Below, piece after piece: positions 47,677-60,227 of a stretch of DNA of 64,000 bases. Source of the stretch: Cotesia glomerata (Eukaryota > Arthropoda > Insecta > Hymenoptera > Braconidae). The stretch spans positions 806,001 through 870,000 of the forward strand of contig NC_058159.1 of assembly GCF_020080835.1 (NCBI RefSeq), given 5' to 3'. Every line of letters begins with the position of its first letter. Position 1 is the stretch's first letter. A program made the translations under genes and the position numbers. The notes below the pieces were generated by a model. The model was not told the origin of the DNA, did no database searches, and worked only from the letters and a program-made list of their open reading frames with translations.

Positions 47677-50600
47677 TATAAAATAGTGAAATCGTTGAAA
47701 CGTATAAACGTCTACTTTAGAACTTTTCGGCATACTAAGTTTGTATCGTGAGAATCTTGCCTAATGAATATAAATTATGAGAACTTTGCAGTCTAGATTC
47801 TAAAGTAGTTTTATATATATGTATAAACAAAATCCGTAAATATGTTTCTTAACTTTATTCTCTAATTTATTTTAAAATAATAATTTTAATTTCATCTTAA
47901 CTGTAAATAATTAAGAACACTCATGCGTTATTACTATATTAGGAAAAATTCAAAACTTATAATGATCGAAAAGTTTAATTACATCGTTATAATTATAAGT
48001 CATTATTTAACTCTATGGAAACGAAATATTCATTTGAAATGTACGGAGTTTCCCCCAACATTTCTGCTTCAAAAAGTTTAAATTTACAAATAAAAAAGTT
48101 TAATAAAACGGCTGACTTCCTAACTTTCCTAGAAGCTACTCTCCCTCAGTCATAGATCCGACGAACGTTGAGTGATTGCATACTCAATACGGAAGAGGCA
48201 AATAAGATATTTTAGTTCAAGTGCCTGTATTTGTACATCAAAGCCAGAGCAGAGCACAATAAAACCGTCTGTGTGCATCATATTATTCCTAATTATAATT
48301 TATAATGAATACATTACCGTTCGTATGATTCAGATGAAACTTAGAATTCTTGAGCATGTATCAAATCAAGGCGGATTCCAAGTAAGATCCTTCCTTTTCC
48401 AGGTCAAAACCAATCCGATTCGTCTCCCGGGAAAAACTCACTTGTTTAGCTTGCTGCTCATTGTCTGACTTCCTTTCAGCTTTTTTAGAATGAATATTTG
48501 TCTCTTACACAGAAAAAAAAGTGATTTGAAAATCGCATCAGGGGATACAAAAACTACCACTGGTGATTCTAAAGTAACACCACATAGTGATGCAAAATCT
48601 GTATCTAATGTATTTTTAAATTTAGCTTATTTGACGGCTTCTATACTCTTGCTTCGGTTATAAAAGTCAGTAAATATGCGTAGATATAAATTTTTATTTA
48701 TTTATTAATTCAATTTTTGAAATTTTCAATAGACAAATTCTTAGGTTACATACTTCTTATTTATTTACTATTATTTTTTGAATACCTTGCTTAATTTAAT
48801 AGTTAATCTGATGTTAATGTCTTCTAAAGTAATATCAAAAATTTTCTGCTCATACCATAAAATTAAACTCCATTATTTTGCTTATATACAACATAAATTG
48901 TATACCTGTCCCAACTTTCCAGTTGAATTATTATCTACCAAATATTATGAGCAGTACTGCAACAAAAAACTCGTGGCATGTACAGAATTAAATTATATCA
49001 TAAGTAATCAAAACAATGTAGCTTAATTTTATGTGAGTAAAAAATTTCTATCGCTAAATTTCAAGCTTATTAAGTTTTCATGTAGCTTATAAAATTAATT
49101 TCTTTTTTCAAATTTTATAATTGATTCACAATTTTAAGGGAATAATAAGTTCAATATTATAATTAAAAAAAAATTCTATTTTATTTATAACAAATTTTTG
49201 ATCCAAGAAAATTACTATAAAGAGAATCTGTTTTTTGGATTCAAAAATTTTTTCACGTATGAAAATCTTCTCGTGGGTAAAATTTTGGAGCGTAGTAATA
49301 CTATCTATACTGCAATCGATAAAAATATTCAAAAATAAACGCACAACAAACACACAATATCGTATACCTTTAAGAAACATAACTCTTCTATAAATCCTCT
49401 TACTTTCTCGTCTTCTCTTAAAATAATATCCTCTTTAAAGTAACAATGAAGAGATATCCTGCGAAACCGAGTATAAACTTTGAAAAATAAACAGTCTACC
49501 CTTGAATGCATAAACTTTAGCAGCGCCTCTGTATGTATTGTTGCACATAACTTTGCGCTCAAAATTGCTACTACCGAGGATTTACGGATTTTTCCATAGC
49601 TTCGAGCATCTCCAGTTCTTAACTATGCAAATAATAAATAACAAATAATAAACAGGGTAAATAAATTTCAGGAACAAATTAATTGAATTCGCGTTAAAAT
49701 TGACCGCTTGCACTAGCATTGATTGTTGCGTAACTGATTATATAATATAATATAATATAATTTATATATTTTAGAGAATAAATGAAAGAAATAACGCGGC
49801 TTCATTACAAAGTTTTATATGGTCTAAGTGAAATTTCATGTTCCTACTCTTAAAGCGATAATTATAACGTAATGACGTTATCGAAGTACTCGTTGAGATT
49901 CTTCTTTCTTACACCATAGCTTCTCTCGTACGTCAATTATTTCCCAACCAGTAATTAATGGTTCACTCGTAATGAGACGCGACAGTGATGGAAAATCAAT
50001 TTTATTTAACTCAATTGTCTATCTTCGTTAGAAACTAAATTTCTAACTAATTTTTTTTTATAATATTATATATATTATCATAAAATAAAGGGATTTTTTG
50101 TTGAGTAAAAAATTAAAATTAAAAATTAAAAGTTCTATCGAAGCTAGTAAAAGAGGAAGCAAAAGTTTGATCAGAATGTAGATAGAAAAAAAAATAAAAA
50201 TTCTTTGTAGCTTTTTACGGAAATACTTTTTTGAGTAAATTTTTGGGATACTTGAGGAGTGTGTAGCATGCAGAGTAGTTCTGCCGGGTTTGTCCGAGTA
50301 TATTTATGATGTTTATATGCCGGTACCAGAGATGGTAAACTCAACAGAATAGGGACGGTGAGTGGAGGATATTCAAGCTGGACACGTGGGAATCACACCC
50401 GTGACAAAGTTTATTTATAAAACGGAAGTTAGGTGAGAGAAGAAAAGACGATGAGGACGAGAACGAGGATGACGCTGAGAACGACGACAACGAGCGCGGA
50501 TAAGCTCTTTAGACTGGATAAACTTTCCGGGCACCGCATCCTCATCGATTGTGGCTTCAAGCCAAGGCCTTCTTATCGTACATAATATTTTACGTGTGAG

Positions 50601-50983
50601 AAACTTGTATTACTGGTATATATTCTGTGTGCTTTTCTCACGATGATTCACAAATAAAAACCATCTCAACTACTAAAATACTCTGTTTATCTTTATTTTT
50701 AATTTTTTACCAACATTTCATGTTTACGAGGATTCGACTTTTATTCTTACGGTTATTGAGAAAGGATGGACTCAACACGCTTCGGAGATAATGTGGTCAC
50801 TTGGAGCTTTTTGCCAAACCTTCTGGAAATTCAAGATAAACTTTTTATGTGTGTTTGCTTCCGGATTATTTTATTCAATGTTTGTATTTGCAGCTTTGTG
50901 TCATTGATGGCTACTTTGTGAAAAATGATTGTTTATTTAATGCAAATTTCAAGTCAAAGACTTAAAAATGTACACACTTTTAG
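47677..50983. other. Unassigned DNA with a GC-richer stretch at 50270-50590
   Basis: Mostly A+T-rich. The 98-codon frame at 48172-48468 begins with TTG and has no domain. At about 50270-50590 the composition changes. A purine-rich run at about 50448-50503 is open in one phase and would read as an acidic peptide (mostly D, E and N) ending in a stop, with no nearby ATG. It may be part of an exon or simply a GAC/GAG-like low-complexity stretch. Confidence 0.35.
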
Positions 50984-51546
50984 TAGATTTCATTAAAATC
51001 TAAATATTGTATTTTTCCTCATGAAACTTTCCAAAAATTTTGTTATTTTCCGACCTAACGCAGCTTGTTAGCACGATAGTGTCTACAATTCTTAAGAGAT
51101 CTTAATAAAACTCAACATACTTATTCTATAGACGATTACGAAGGTCAAGTTCAAATTTGAGCTGAATCGGACAATTAGTTTAGAAATTACAACATTTTAA
51201 AATTTTGAAAATTCCAAAACTCCATATTTTTACTGCTTTTTCTGCAAATAACTTTTTAACGTGTTAAGATATTTAAATTCTGTAAAATACAACTGAAAGC
51301 TGAGAAAATAAGCTTCAATTAACATATTTTCATGTATTTCTAAACCGGAAAATATCAACAAACCCAGCAAATGTTCATTTTTAAAAAAATTAATTCGAAA
51401 TAGTTTTAAATTAATTATTGAATTTTTTTGCCAATAACTAATTTAAGTTATATATTATTATTAACATTATTTTATAAAAGATAAATTTTCTTTATTAGAA
51501 AAATCTACTTTCATTTCGGCTGCTGAATGGCCTTTTTTCCATATCA
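50984..51546 (+). repeat. Dispersed repeat F10, copy 2
   Basis: Diverged copy of 8232-9206 in the same orientation, sharing CTTGTTAGCACGATAG, GGTCAAGTTCAAATTTGAGC and CATTTCGGCTGCTGAATGGCC. Shorter than copy 1. Confidence 0.6.
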
Positions 51547-51621
51547 GAAAATTTTTTCTCGGATAGTTATCGGATTCTTCAAAATTAACACTAAAGAACT
51601 CTATATTCTTTCTCTAGTCAT

Positions 51622-52182
51622 ACCCTAGTAGAAATAATCGAGTTTTCACTCGATATAAGCCAGTAACTGGCCAGTGATATCGAGTAAAAACTCGAAATCG
51701 CGCCACCTACAACTAAGTCATAAACCTGTACGCGTCGTTGTTTTAAAAAATATTAAAAAACAGTGTGAATTAAAAGCTATCGGAGTAATTTTGAGTAACT
51801 CAAAAGACTGAGAAGGCAGTAGAAAACCTAAATAAATATTTTTTTAATTTTCTCCAATTAAAAACAATTACTTTATTGTTAGATTTATTGTGATTATTCT
51901 ATCAGTCTAATGATGTTATTTATTTTATAATATAAATGAAAAATTTATATGATATCGTTTATTTAACATTATTTTTATTTTATTTGACAATTTTTTATAA
52001 CCCTTGATAACCTCAATATTGAAAATTGACAGTTTCACTGAAGCCGCCATGTTTTGCTCGATCTCTAGTAAAACTGGTCAGTTACTTGACAGAAACTCGA
52101 TATTACACTGGCCAGTTACTAGTTTAAGTCTAGTCAAACTGGCTAGTTACTGGCTAAAAACTCGATATCATTTCTACTAGGG
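51622..52182 (+). mobile_element. Element C, complete TIR element
   Basis: A 561-bp element bounded by CCCTAGTAGAAAT and its inverse and flanked by TA on both sides (51620-51621 and 52183-52184). Both ends are followed by repeated AAACTCGATAT and ACTGGCCAGTTACTGG sequences. It contains GCGCCACCT at 51700-51708, the same nine bases found in every F5 unit. Non-coding. A fragment lies at 46-147. Confidence 0.85.
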
Positions 52183-52184
52183 TA

Positions 52185-53948
52185 CTATTACGGAAACAGA
52201 TCCTACGATTTATAGGTTTATTCCCATGTGTAGATAACAACCATTCTCATGCAAACATATGATCGATCCACTGCTGAAACATATCGGAACTATTTCCATT
52301 ACTCAACTATAGATCTAACCCAAAAAAGCGCTAAAATGGCTTTTGGCATGAAAAAAATTACAATAAAAATTCTTTTGTACTTCTTGAAGTTCTCTAATCA
52401 ATAAAACATGTTTTATAATAATTATAAAAATGCTTGAAGTAGTCGCAAAAAATTCCAAGCAAAGAAACATCTTTGTTACTGAATTCTCTTTGATATCCTC
52501 TTCAATAACAAACCAAATAATTCCCAATAACGATAACATAATCAGCTAATCAAAATCCAATCGATAGTCCCAATGAACCATTCCTTTGACAGCGAAGGAA
52601 TCTCCAACCACATGAAATTGGGTTACATTTCCACAGCTAGATCTCGACGGTCTCTTAATAAGTAAATAAGTTGAAGGTATAGCGTAATAATATTTAAGAG
52701 TTAAAAACAATTATCCAATTGGTTATGACAAAGTAAGGCTGAAATGAAGATGGAGATGAAAGTCTGGTTCAATGATGAGCTTTTCCGGTTTGTCAAAAGT
52801 GTATGCTTAATCTTTGGCAACTTTGTTAGAGGCACGTCAGTTTGCAAAAGCAATCGAAACTCAACCGTAATCGGATTTATAAAGTTATCCAATCGTCTCT
52901 CCAAGTCTTGGAGAACTACAGAGAGATTGCAGAAACGTCTTTAGGTGTCACGGGTTAGAGCCAGTAGCTTCGGTATGTGTTTCTATTTCTGGGGTAGTTT
53001 TCTCTCTCCAGCTAGCTGTACTCCAGAGAAGCTCTTTCTCCATACAAACATGAATCAAACTTTAAATACATACAGACATACCGATACATAACTCGGATAT
53101 AAATCCATTGTATCTAGCTATCTATCGACCTATCTATTTATCTATTTATCTATTTATCTATTTATCTGGTCCTCACACTCTCGCACCTTCACTCCTTCAC
53201 TCCTTCTGGCTTTTACACATCGTTACGCCTATAAGCCAGGTCGTTGACCACATATCCCGGAGAGAGTACAAGATCGATAGCTGAGTTTCGAATAACATGC
53301 TTCAGCATTATAAGTGAGAGAGACAGGCTAATACCCATAACAGTTTACCGAGGTATTACAGTCTAGTATACCATCCAATGTACCTCCTGTTCTATCCAGT
53401 CAATCCACAAAATTCCCAATATGTTTTTGCGTTACTAACTGTTGATTAGTTCGCACTGGCATTGGCTACCTAACTAAATTAATTTACATCACTACACCAG
53501 CTATCACTGTTTAGTAGATTTACTCTTGTCAAATTGATCAAATGATTGTAGCTAAATGCATAAATAATAACGCGTTAGTGCATTTAACTGTTGGAATAAG
53601 GGGGATTTACTTGCGGAGCTTTGTTGTAGTCCGCTTGAAGAACAATCAACAGTAAGCTGAATCATTTGGCGCGATTATTGTTCAGTTGGAGGAAGTGGTT
53701 AGGTACTTGATTTAATACGCTATGATTGGGATTAAGTTTTAGTACTTTTGAGACTATTGCGTTTATTGGAAATTAACTGGGCTGTTGTAATAAGTATTTA
53801 TAGTAAGACAAATAATGATTGATTTATAAATAAGAATATGTTGTATGAAGATGAATTTTGTTGATGTTAAATTAACCAAATTAACTTTCTTATCAGTGTA
53901 TCCATTTATCGAAACTAAACTAATTTCTACGTTAAGCGTCAAATGATT
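52185..53948. other. Unassigned DNA
   Basis: No supported gene. Overlapping antisense frames at 52701-52904 and 52744-52944 have no domain. A TCTATTTA microsatellite lies at about 53128-53167. Composition at 52560-53400 is a little less A+T-rich than the repeats around it. Confidence 0.4.
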
Positions 53949-54835
53949 CACAGAAAGAAAAATTGACTGGAGAACAAAATTTTTGGCTCAAGAAAATTTT
54001 CGGCTGTCTGAAAGGAAGATTGAATTTGTGTTGGCCGAAGTTAAAATTGTTTTTTTAATTTTATTCTGGGTGGAAGTAATTTTTTCTTAATTCAAATTAT
54101 CATAAATACTTGATACAATAAATTTTTATATTTGATCAAGATTTTTAGATACTTTAGGGAAGCAGCGCCACCTACTTCAGCTGAGAAAAAAATTTTCTCA
54201 CCTTGAGAAAATTTTTCTCGAGAATATTTGATATCCTTTTTATATTATTTTAGCGTGCAATTATACATATTGAATGAAAAAAAAATGATGAAATATTATT
54301 TGATCTTCCCATTTGACATGTTAATAAATAAAAATATTAAGAAAATTATCTTCTATCTTAATATTTAATTTTTTGGAGCAAGAGAGAAATTTTCTCAAGA
54401 CAAAAAAATTAACTTCTGTCAAAAACTAAATTTTTTGGAGCAAGAGGCTGAATTTTCTCAAAACAACAAGATTTTCTTGATTTAAATAAATTTTCTTGGA
54501 TTAAAAATATTTGTTAATATTTAACAAATCATTTATTAGAGACCACTTTTTAGTCCTTAACAACTATTTCTTAGTATTTAAAAAGATTTATTAATATTTA
54601 ATAAATGAATATAAGATTTATTAAATACAAACAAATCATTTTAAATAGTAAGAAATATTTGTTTAATATTAAAAAATGCTCTCTAACAAATCCTTTTATC
54701 AGTGTACGTATTTTTTAAAGCAAGAGAATTAATTTTGTTGGAATAAGTGAAATTTCTTATCAAAAAATTTTTTTTTCTCAAGAAAATAATTAGGAAGAAA
54801 AATACTTTCTTAGCTAGTGAACCTTTTTTTCTGTG
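53949..54835 (+). mobile_element. Element F5, short form, carrying truncated A1
   Basis: Begins CACAGAAAG and ends TTTTTTTCTGTG followed by TA. One internal unit with one CTCF-like core (GCGCCACCT, 54165-54173). A truncated A1 (54501-54704) sits inside at a TA of the sequence that reads GATCAAGATACGTATTTCTT in other copies. Confidence 0.88.
54501..54704 (+). mobile_element. MITE A1, copy d, left end lost
   Basis: Matches A1 from TTAAAAATATTTGTTAA to the right TIR CCTTTTATCAGTG and a flanking TA (54705-54706). About 20 bp at the left are missing and there is an internal deletion near the right end. Confidence 0.88.
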
Positions 54836-55611
54836 TAGTATTGTAACCTGATGCACTTCAATTAAAAATAAAAATATTAAACCGGTAAATTTTAACTCCG
54901 ATGTCTTGTATGAAAACTGAAAATCGAACCTCTTTCCATAGTAATTAAATCATCCATTTTAGCGTTCGATCGGTGTCATGTATGCTCATGTAGGCTTACG
55001 TAACCTCTGTTATCTGGCTCGTAAATAAAACGCCGTAAATGGCCTTTAAAATAACATCCTTTTTATGGAAAGCTTTTAATTTTTTATTACTAAATTCGCT
55101 ATCAAACCAAAGTACTTTTCCGAGTAGCATTAATTTCAATACGAGTAGTTATCATGACTGATGATAAAAACCTAATATTAATGCAAAAGCTTTTGTTTCA
55201 TAAAAGTTCCCGTAAAAAATTTTAATAACTGTCGCGTTGTAATTTTGTTGAGCTAATGGTCAAACAATACCGCAGATTAAAAAAAATGATTTTTTTTTTC
55301 TGGTTAAAAGCCATCCATATCGAATGTCGCCAGTATATCGTATGTAACTGGATCTTAATCCATAGCGGTAGTAATATAGCGAAAAACGCCGGGGTTTTTG
55401 CTCATCGTAAACATTAATATATAACGGTGGTGCCCCGGAAAAACGCCAAAGATATATCTCAACTCTAACGACCCTGTGTTGAAAGACTATTTTCTTTTCT
55501 TCGGTTGGTCAATGGGTATAAGAGCCATTTTCTCAATCTCTTGCATCCGGGAATTCCTTCGCTGGAATCCCTCTTCATATCTTTCGCTCTTTTTATCCCA
55601 CTTGTTTTTAT

Positions 55612-55653
<42 letters not shown>

Positions 55654-57445
55654 GTTCTCTATCGTCATCTCACTCCACTTTTATTCCTTCTCTCCCTTCT
55701 AATTCTCTCATTCATACGAAAATTCTTGGAAAAGATAAATTTATGCTCTAGCATTGTTCCCCTGCATTATGCGCACCCTCAGCTAAACCGGGATTGTGAG
55801 CTGTACCTTCTATTCCTTGTGCCTTGTACCTAGTCCTCCGTTGTCCTCAGTAAGGCTCTCGGTGCAACCGTTTCTAAAGACCTCCCACATCCTCATCCCT
55901 CAACCTTTTATTCGATATTGACATCACTTCGGATAACTTATGCTCGTCTTTGTTACTCAACTAATCTACGGCAAATTTTATCCCCTCGTTATCTTTTGTA
56001 TTAATCATTACTGTCGATAATCGTAAGAATAATAATCGTTCTTATATTAATATTACATTATATTATCAAACTTATGCTACATTACAGTCTAACTTTTAAG
56101 AGAATAAATGGCTCTACAGAGCCAACAATGAAAATTGTAAAAAACGACTCTCTTACTTATTGAAAGATATGAATCTCAAATTGGAAATTTTTAAACTCAA
56201 TCTTTATTATTCAAGCTTTAATATTTATGTCTTTTCTGATGAAAAATTAGCTTGATTAAAAAGAAAAAGTCGAAGCAAGATATTTTTTTTATTTCAGTAA
56301 ATTTCACTTGATTCAATAAATTTTTTGCGTGATTCAAGACAAAAACATTCTTCAAAATTTGAATTTTTCCGTTCAAAATTTTATTCTCTAGTAAAAAAAA
56401 TTTTTTTTCTTTTCTAAGTCAAAAACATTATATTTTACTTATTAATATCCTTGAAACATAAATTTTTCAACTACTAATTATACAAAATTTTAAATTAATT
56501 AAATTTTATTATTATTAACAAAACCATGAATAATTTTTCTTGAAAAATTAAATTTCCTGGCGGTTACTTACTTGATAGAAACATGGAAATAATTCAATCG
56601 ATTTTAGAGAGTTGTTCTTGGATTTAGATTTAATAATTAAGGTTTACCATAGAACAGATGCACAATATTTACCTATACACAGTGTGCAAATTCTCAAGTG
56701 TTTACTCTGTTAGATAATTAGATAACATTTACCAATAAAATGGACGGGATGAGCGGAAGTGATAGGAATGAGGAAATAGTTTGCATGCATACAAACGTAT
56801 TTGCAATTAGAAAAGCATCTACAGCTACATGTCTATTATTTGTCTCCATCAAAACATTTGTTATCGGAATATACTGGCCTATTAAAGTATAATTAAATTA
56901 AGGATTACATATTATTAATTAATAATTATATTCGTATGTGGTATAGCGTATTAATCTGTGATTTTAATGATTTCCAATTAAATCAATGGTTCGCAAGGAT
57001 AAATTTTTGATTCATTTTTTCAAATAACTTCATGTATGCACGCATATAACATTACATTTATTTATTCAAAAAGAAAATCTATCGAAATTGTATTAATTGA
57101 AAAATTCTTGAGATTTTTATAAAAAATACATTCTTGGATAAATAAAAAATAACCTATAGAATGATATCAAAAATGGACAAACGGAATATTAAATATTTCA
57201 AATTCCACATTCTTTTTAATTGATCACATATAAAAAATTTATTTTGTTGGATTATATTTCATATGCCAAAAAAATTTATTTATTAACAAGAAGACTGCGG
57301 ATTTTTTTTATAGCGTACTTTATATTTTATACCTGCACATTTTTTATTATTTAAAAAAAAAATCAATATATTGTATTGTTAATTATTTTAGTTCAAAATA
57401 AATAGAACACTAACTTCTAGAAGATATTAAATCAGTGTTTTTCAT
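54836..57445. other. Unassigned DNA with a (CT)n run
   Basis: No supported gene. A CT run at 55614-55650 makes long frames on both strands (55465-55668 minus, 55476-55751 plus), which are artefacts. 55330-55480 and 55760-55900 are somewhat richer in G+C. The rest is A+T-rich. Confidence 0.4.
55614..55650. repeat. (CT)n microsatellite
   Basis: An uninterrupted CT repeat of about 37 bp inside a wider pyrimidine-rich stretch. Confidence 0.95.
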
Positions 57446-58180
57446 CACGGAAAAAAAGTAAACTGTAATAAATAATAGTCGATTTATAATAACTAATGAT
57501 AAACTGGAAAAAATTACCATTTCAAACAGTAAAATCGTGATTTTACTAATCACTTTATAATATTTATCATTTAAATGCTACAATTTATTATTTACATGGA
57601 AGAAAATACTATTTCAAACAGTAATATTCGCTATGTGAAAGTCCAAAATGTTAAAGTATAATAATTAAGAATTTTGACTTTGATATTTATCATTTCGTAT
57701 CTAAAAAATGATCTTATGATATGTCAAAAATATAAACTACAGTTACTAAATTTTCTATACAAGCAACGTCAATATTTACAAAGTAAAATGGTAAATTTTA
57801 AACGCAACGCTAAAAATCAAACTATAATTATTGATTTGCTTGGACTGGTAAAATATATATTTTAAGAGTAGAATTTTTACTGTTTCAAATGTTAAATTCT
57901 CCGAGTGTGAGACCTTCCCCTTCTCCTCATAGTATAGACTATATATTAAAACGGCAATTTTTACTGTTTGAAACTGTAATTTTTTAAGATGAGCGTCGTT
58001 ATTTACTATAGTGACAGCTACTAATCACATTTTCGATATTAAATTATAAATTGTGGCTTTTACACTTTCTACATTAAGCTTTGTAATATTTATTGTGCCA
58101 CCCCGATGTCCGCTGTACTGTTTGAAACTATAAAAATTAACCGAAATCCGAGCGAATTTCACAGTTCACTTATTTCCGTG
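57446..58180 (-). mobile_element. Element F6, single complete copy
   Basis: Reverse orientation relative to 36875. Ends CACGGAAAAAAAGTAAACTG and CACTTATTTCCGTG, 735 bp. It shows the uninterrupted sequence at the position where A4 sits in the 38-kb copy. The 63-codon frame at 57674-57865 is incidental. Confidence 0.88.
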
Positions 58181-58439
58181 CAATAAATTTTTAAAGAACG
58201 TTTCTGAAATTACTCATATTCACCGAAACTTTATTTTAGTATCAATACAAATAATCTTCAAAGTAATTTCCTTGACTTTTGTAAATATGAATTTCTTTGA
58301 TTCGAATGATTTATGTATGGTTATAAATTATTAAAAATTTGAAAGTTCACGGTATCGAAATGCTTAAATTTTGATATTCGAGTCGCACATCATCATGTGG
58401 GTACCACAATAAATACATAAGTGGATCTTTTACATCAGA

Positions 58440-58930
58440 ATAAAATAGCAGGATCAGTGTGGGACCCGAAAAGCGGTTGAAAATTTACGGATAGACCTAA
58501 AAGCGAGAGACTATTTGTCGCGGTCGGTGCGCGAGGGTTTTCTATTCCTCAGTTATCGATTTATCGTGACGAACGCGAACCGAGGCGTTAACGTTTTTCC
58601 AACATAGCAGCTCTGAGCCACACGAAAGCGAACTGAACCGGCCAGGCGAAATAAAACCAAGAGTGAGCGAGAAGAAAGATCCACCGAATTCGACAGGGGT
58701 GAATTTATAGCCGCGGGAAGAATCAAGCCCTATCCCAGCATATTGGGATCGACTAAGTATACTAGTCTCACTTGCAGTGGCACGTTTCTAGTCTTCACAC
58801 GTGCCACGTCCCATGTCCGTACCGAACCTTTCAAGAGTGGCCCAATGAAAAATGGATCTCTATCGGTGTCCGAGTGAGTAAAGGAGCTGGGGTCAATCTA
58901 ACCCGGAAACCGGACGTGCTTTTTTCCGTT
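58440..58930. promoter_or_regulatory. CpG-rich island, candidate promoter or non-coding first exon
   Basis: The most G+C- and CG-rich unique stretch in the window, with no copy elsewhere in it. It contains GTCGCGGTCGGTGCGCGAGG, CCGCGGGAAG and a 9-bp inverted repeat, GTGGCACGT (58777-58785) and ACGTGCCAC (58799-58807). At 58874 the sequence GTGAGTAA matches the splice-donor consensus on the plus strand. No long open frame covers it. A transcribed 5' untranslated exon or enhancer is plausible. No TATA box or initiator was assigned. Confidence 0.4.
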
Positions 58931-59111
58931 CTCCAACACCGTCGATAATTCTAATTCTATTTCTTCAAATTTTCATGTAATGGAAAAGGAAAAAACTAGT
59001 TGACAATCCACTGGTACACTTTTGGATATTATTATTGATGTCGTTATTTTTTTATGCGTTTAATTAAGAAAAACTCATCTTGTCGTTTTATTTTTCAAAG
59101 TTAAAATTGAA

Positions 59112-59325
59112 CTAGCAACCACTAGGTGACTGCCGTGACTTGTGAACTATAAATAAATAAAATTTTGCTTTATTAAATAATGACTTTTGGTAAATTGCAC
59201 TGTACTTTCTTAAATATTGACATTTTTAAAGATATAAGCTCATCTTGAGGTTACACTCATCAAGAGCTTTCATTTGAGTACCCACATGCATTTTTGATAT
59301 ATTTTTCATATATACATATATATTG
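59112..59325 (-). mobile_element. Helitron-like H2, copy d, truncated
   Basis: Begins on the plus strand with A-CTAGCAACC, followed by the H2 lead-in GTGAACTATAAATAAATAAA. It enters the first arm of a palindromic unit and stops at about 59325 before the second arm. The terminal hairpin is degraded. Confidence 0.7.
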
Positions 59326-59976
59326 CACTGTTTGTTCATGAATCTCATTACTGAAACATTGATGACGAATTATAGTTTTGCGTTTAATGAGAATAATTGT
59401 TTATTTCAAACTCTATACTTTGTTTATAATCCATTGTGATGATTAATTAGTTTGATTCAGGTATTAAACAATAAACTCAACAACCGAACCCAGTAATAGG
59501 ATTGCTATTTACAACCGAGTAACATCAAACAAGTAGAGAAAAAAATAAGCATAATAATAATGTATGGTTGCAATTTTACAGTAAGTAAAACCACAGTATT
59601 GCAATTATATATCGAGGAATGTTTTAAAGGAGTCTAACAATGATTTTGCCAAGCGATGCAATTGAGCAGCCTGCAGGACAGATGATTAAATCAAGTGGTC
59701 GTTCTAGTTCACAAAAGCAGTCATATTAACACAGTTGGAAATCCGAACAATAGGTGCTGACTGTGCTGAGTTCGTAGTAGCCAAAGGTACTTTGAATTTG
59801 AAGAATTTGATTTCTTTTAAAATCACCGAAATTGCGCGACGAAATGGGGCTTTTATTTTATGACCATTTTTTAAATAAAAATTATAAAAAAATTCATTTA
59901 TTTTTTAGTAGATTAGATCAAATTTATGGAAAACCTAATAAAATCATGGTAAAATTTGTTGAAATTAAAAAAAAAT
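59326..59976. other. Unassigned A+T-rich DNA
   Basis: No gene or repeat copy recognised. A 63-codon frame at 59832-60023 has no motif and runs into the foldback element. Confidence 0.4.
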
Positions 59977-60227
59977 CGGCTGCCCAATTCCAAAGCACAG
60001 TAACTGACAATTTTAAGATTTAAAAAAATTTTTCTTATTAAAAAAAAAATTTGCGCGCCAAATTAATAAAAAATTTTATTTATGAATAGAAAATACTTGA
60101 ATATTAATATTTTTAAGAAAAAATATTTGAAATTAAGGTTTAAAATTTATAAGAAATGCAACAGTACTAAAAAAAATCAGGTATTATAAAAATTTTGCAG
60201 TTACTGTGTTTTAAAATTGGGCAGTCG
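59977..60227. mobile_element. Foldback MITE-like element
   Basis: Left end CGGCTGCCCAATTCCAAAG then CACAGTAACTG. The right end is the imperfect inverse (CAGTTACTGTG then CAATTTTGGGC-type ending in GGGCAGTCG). The TIR is about 30 bp and the total 251 bp. Single copy in the window. No target duplication was identified. Confidence 0.6.

Noticed and set aside
48505..48605. Possible small TIR element starting CACAGAAAAAAAAGTGAT
   Set aside because: The right side (TGATGCAAAATCTGTAT) is only weakly inverted to the left and no TA flanks or second copy were seen.
52701..52944. Overlapping 67- and 66-codon frames on opposite strands
   Set aside because: No recognised domain and no second support. 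Mutual antisense openness suggests chance.
55465..55751. Frames across the CT run on both strands
   Set aside because: Arg-Glu and Ser-Leu runs come from the CT microsatellite.
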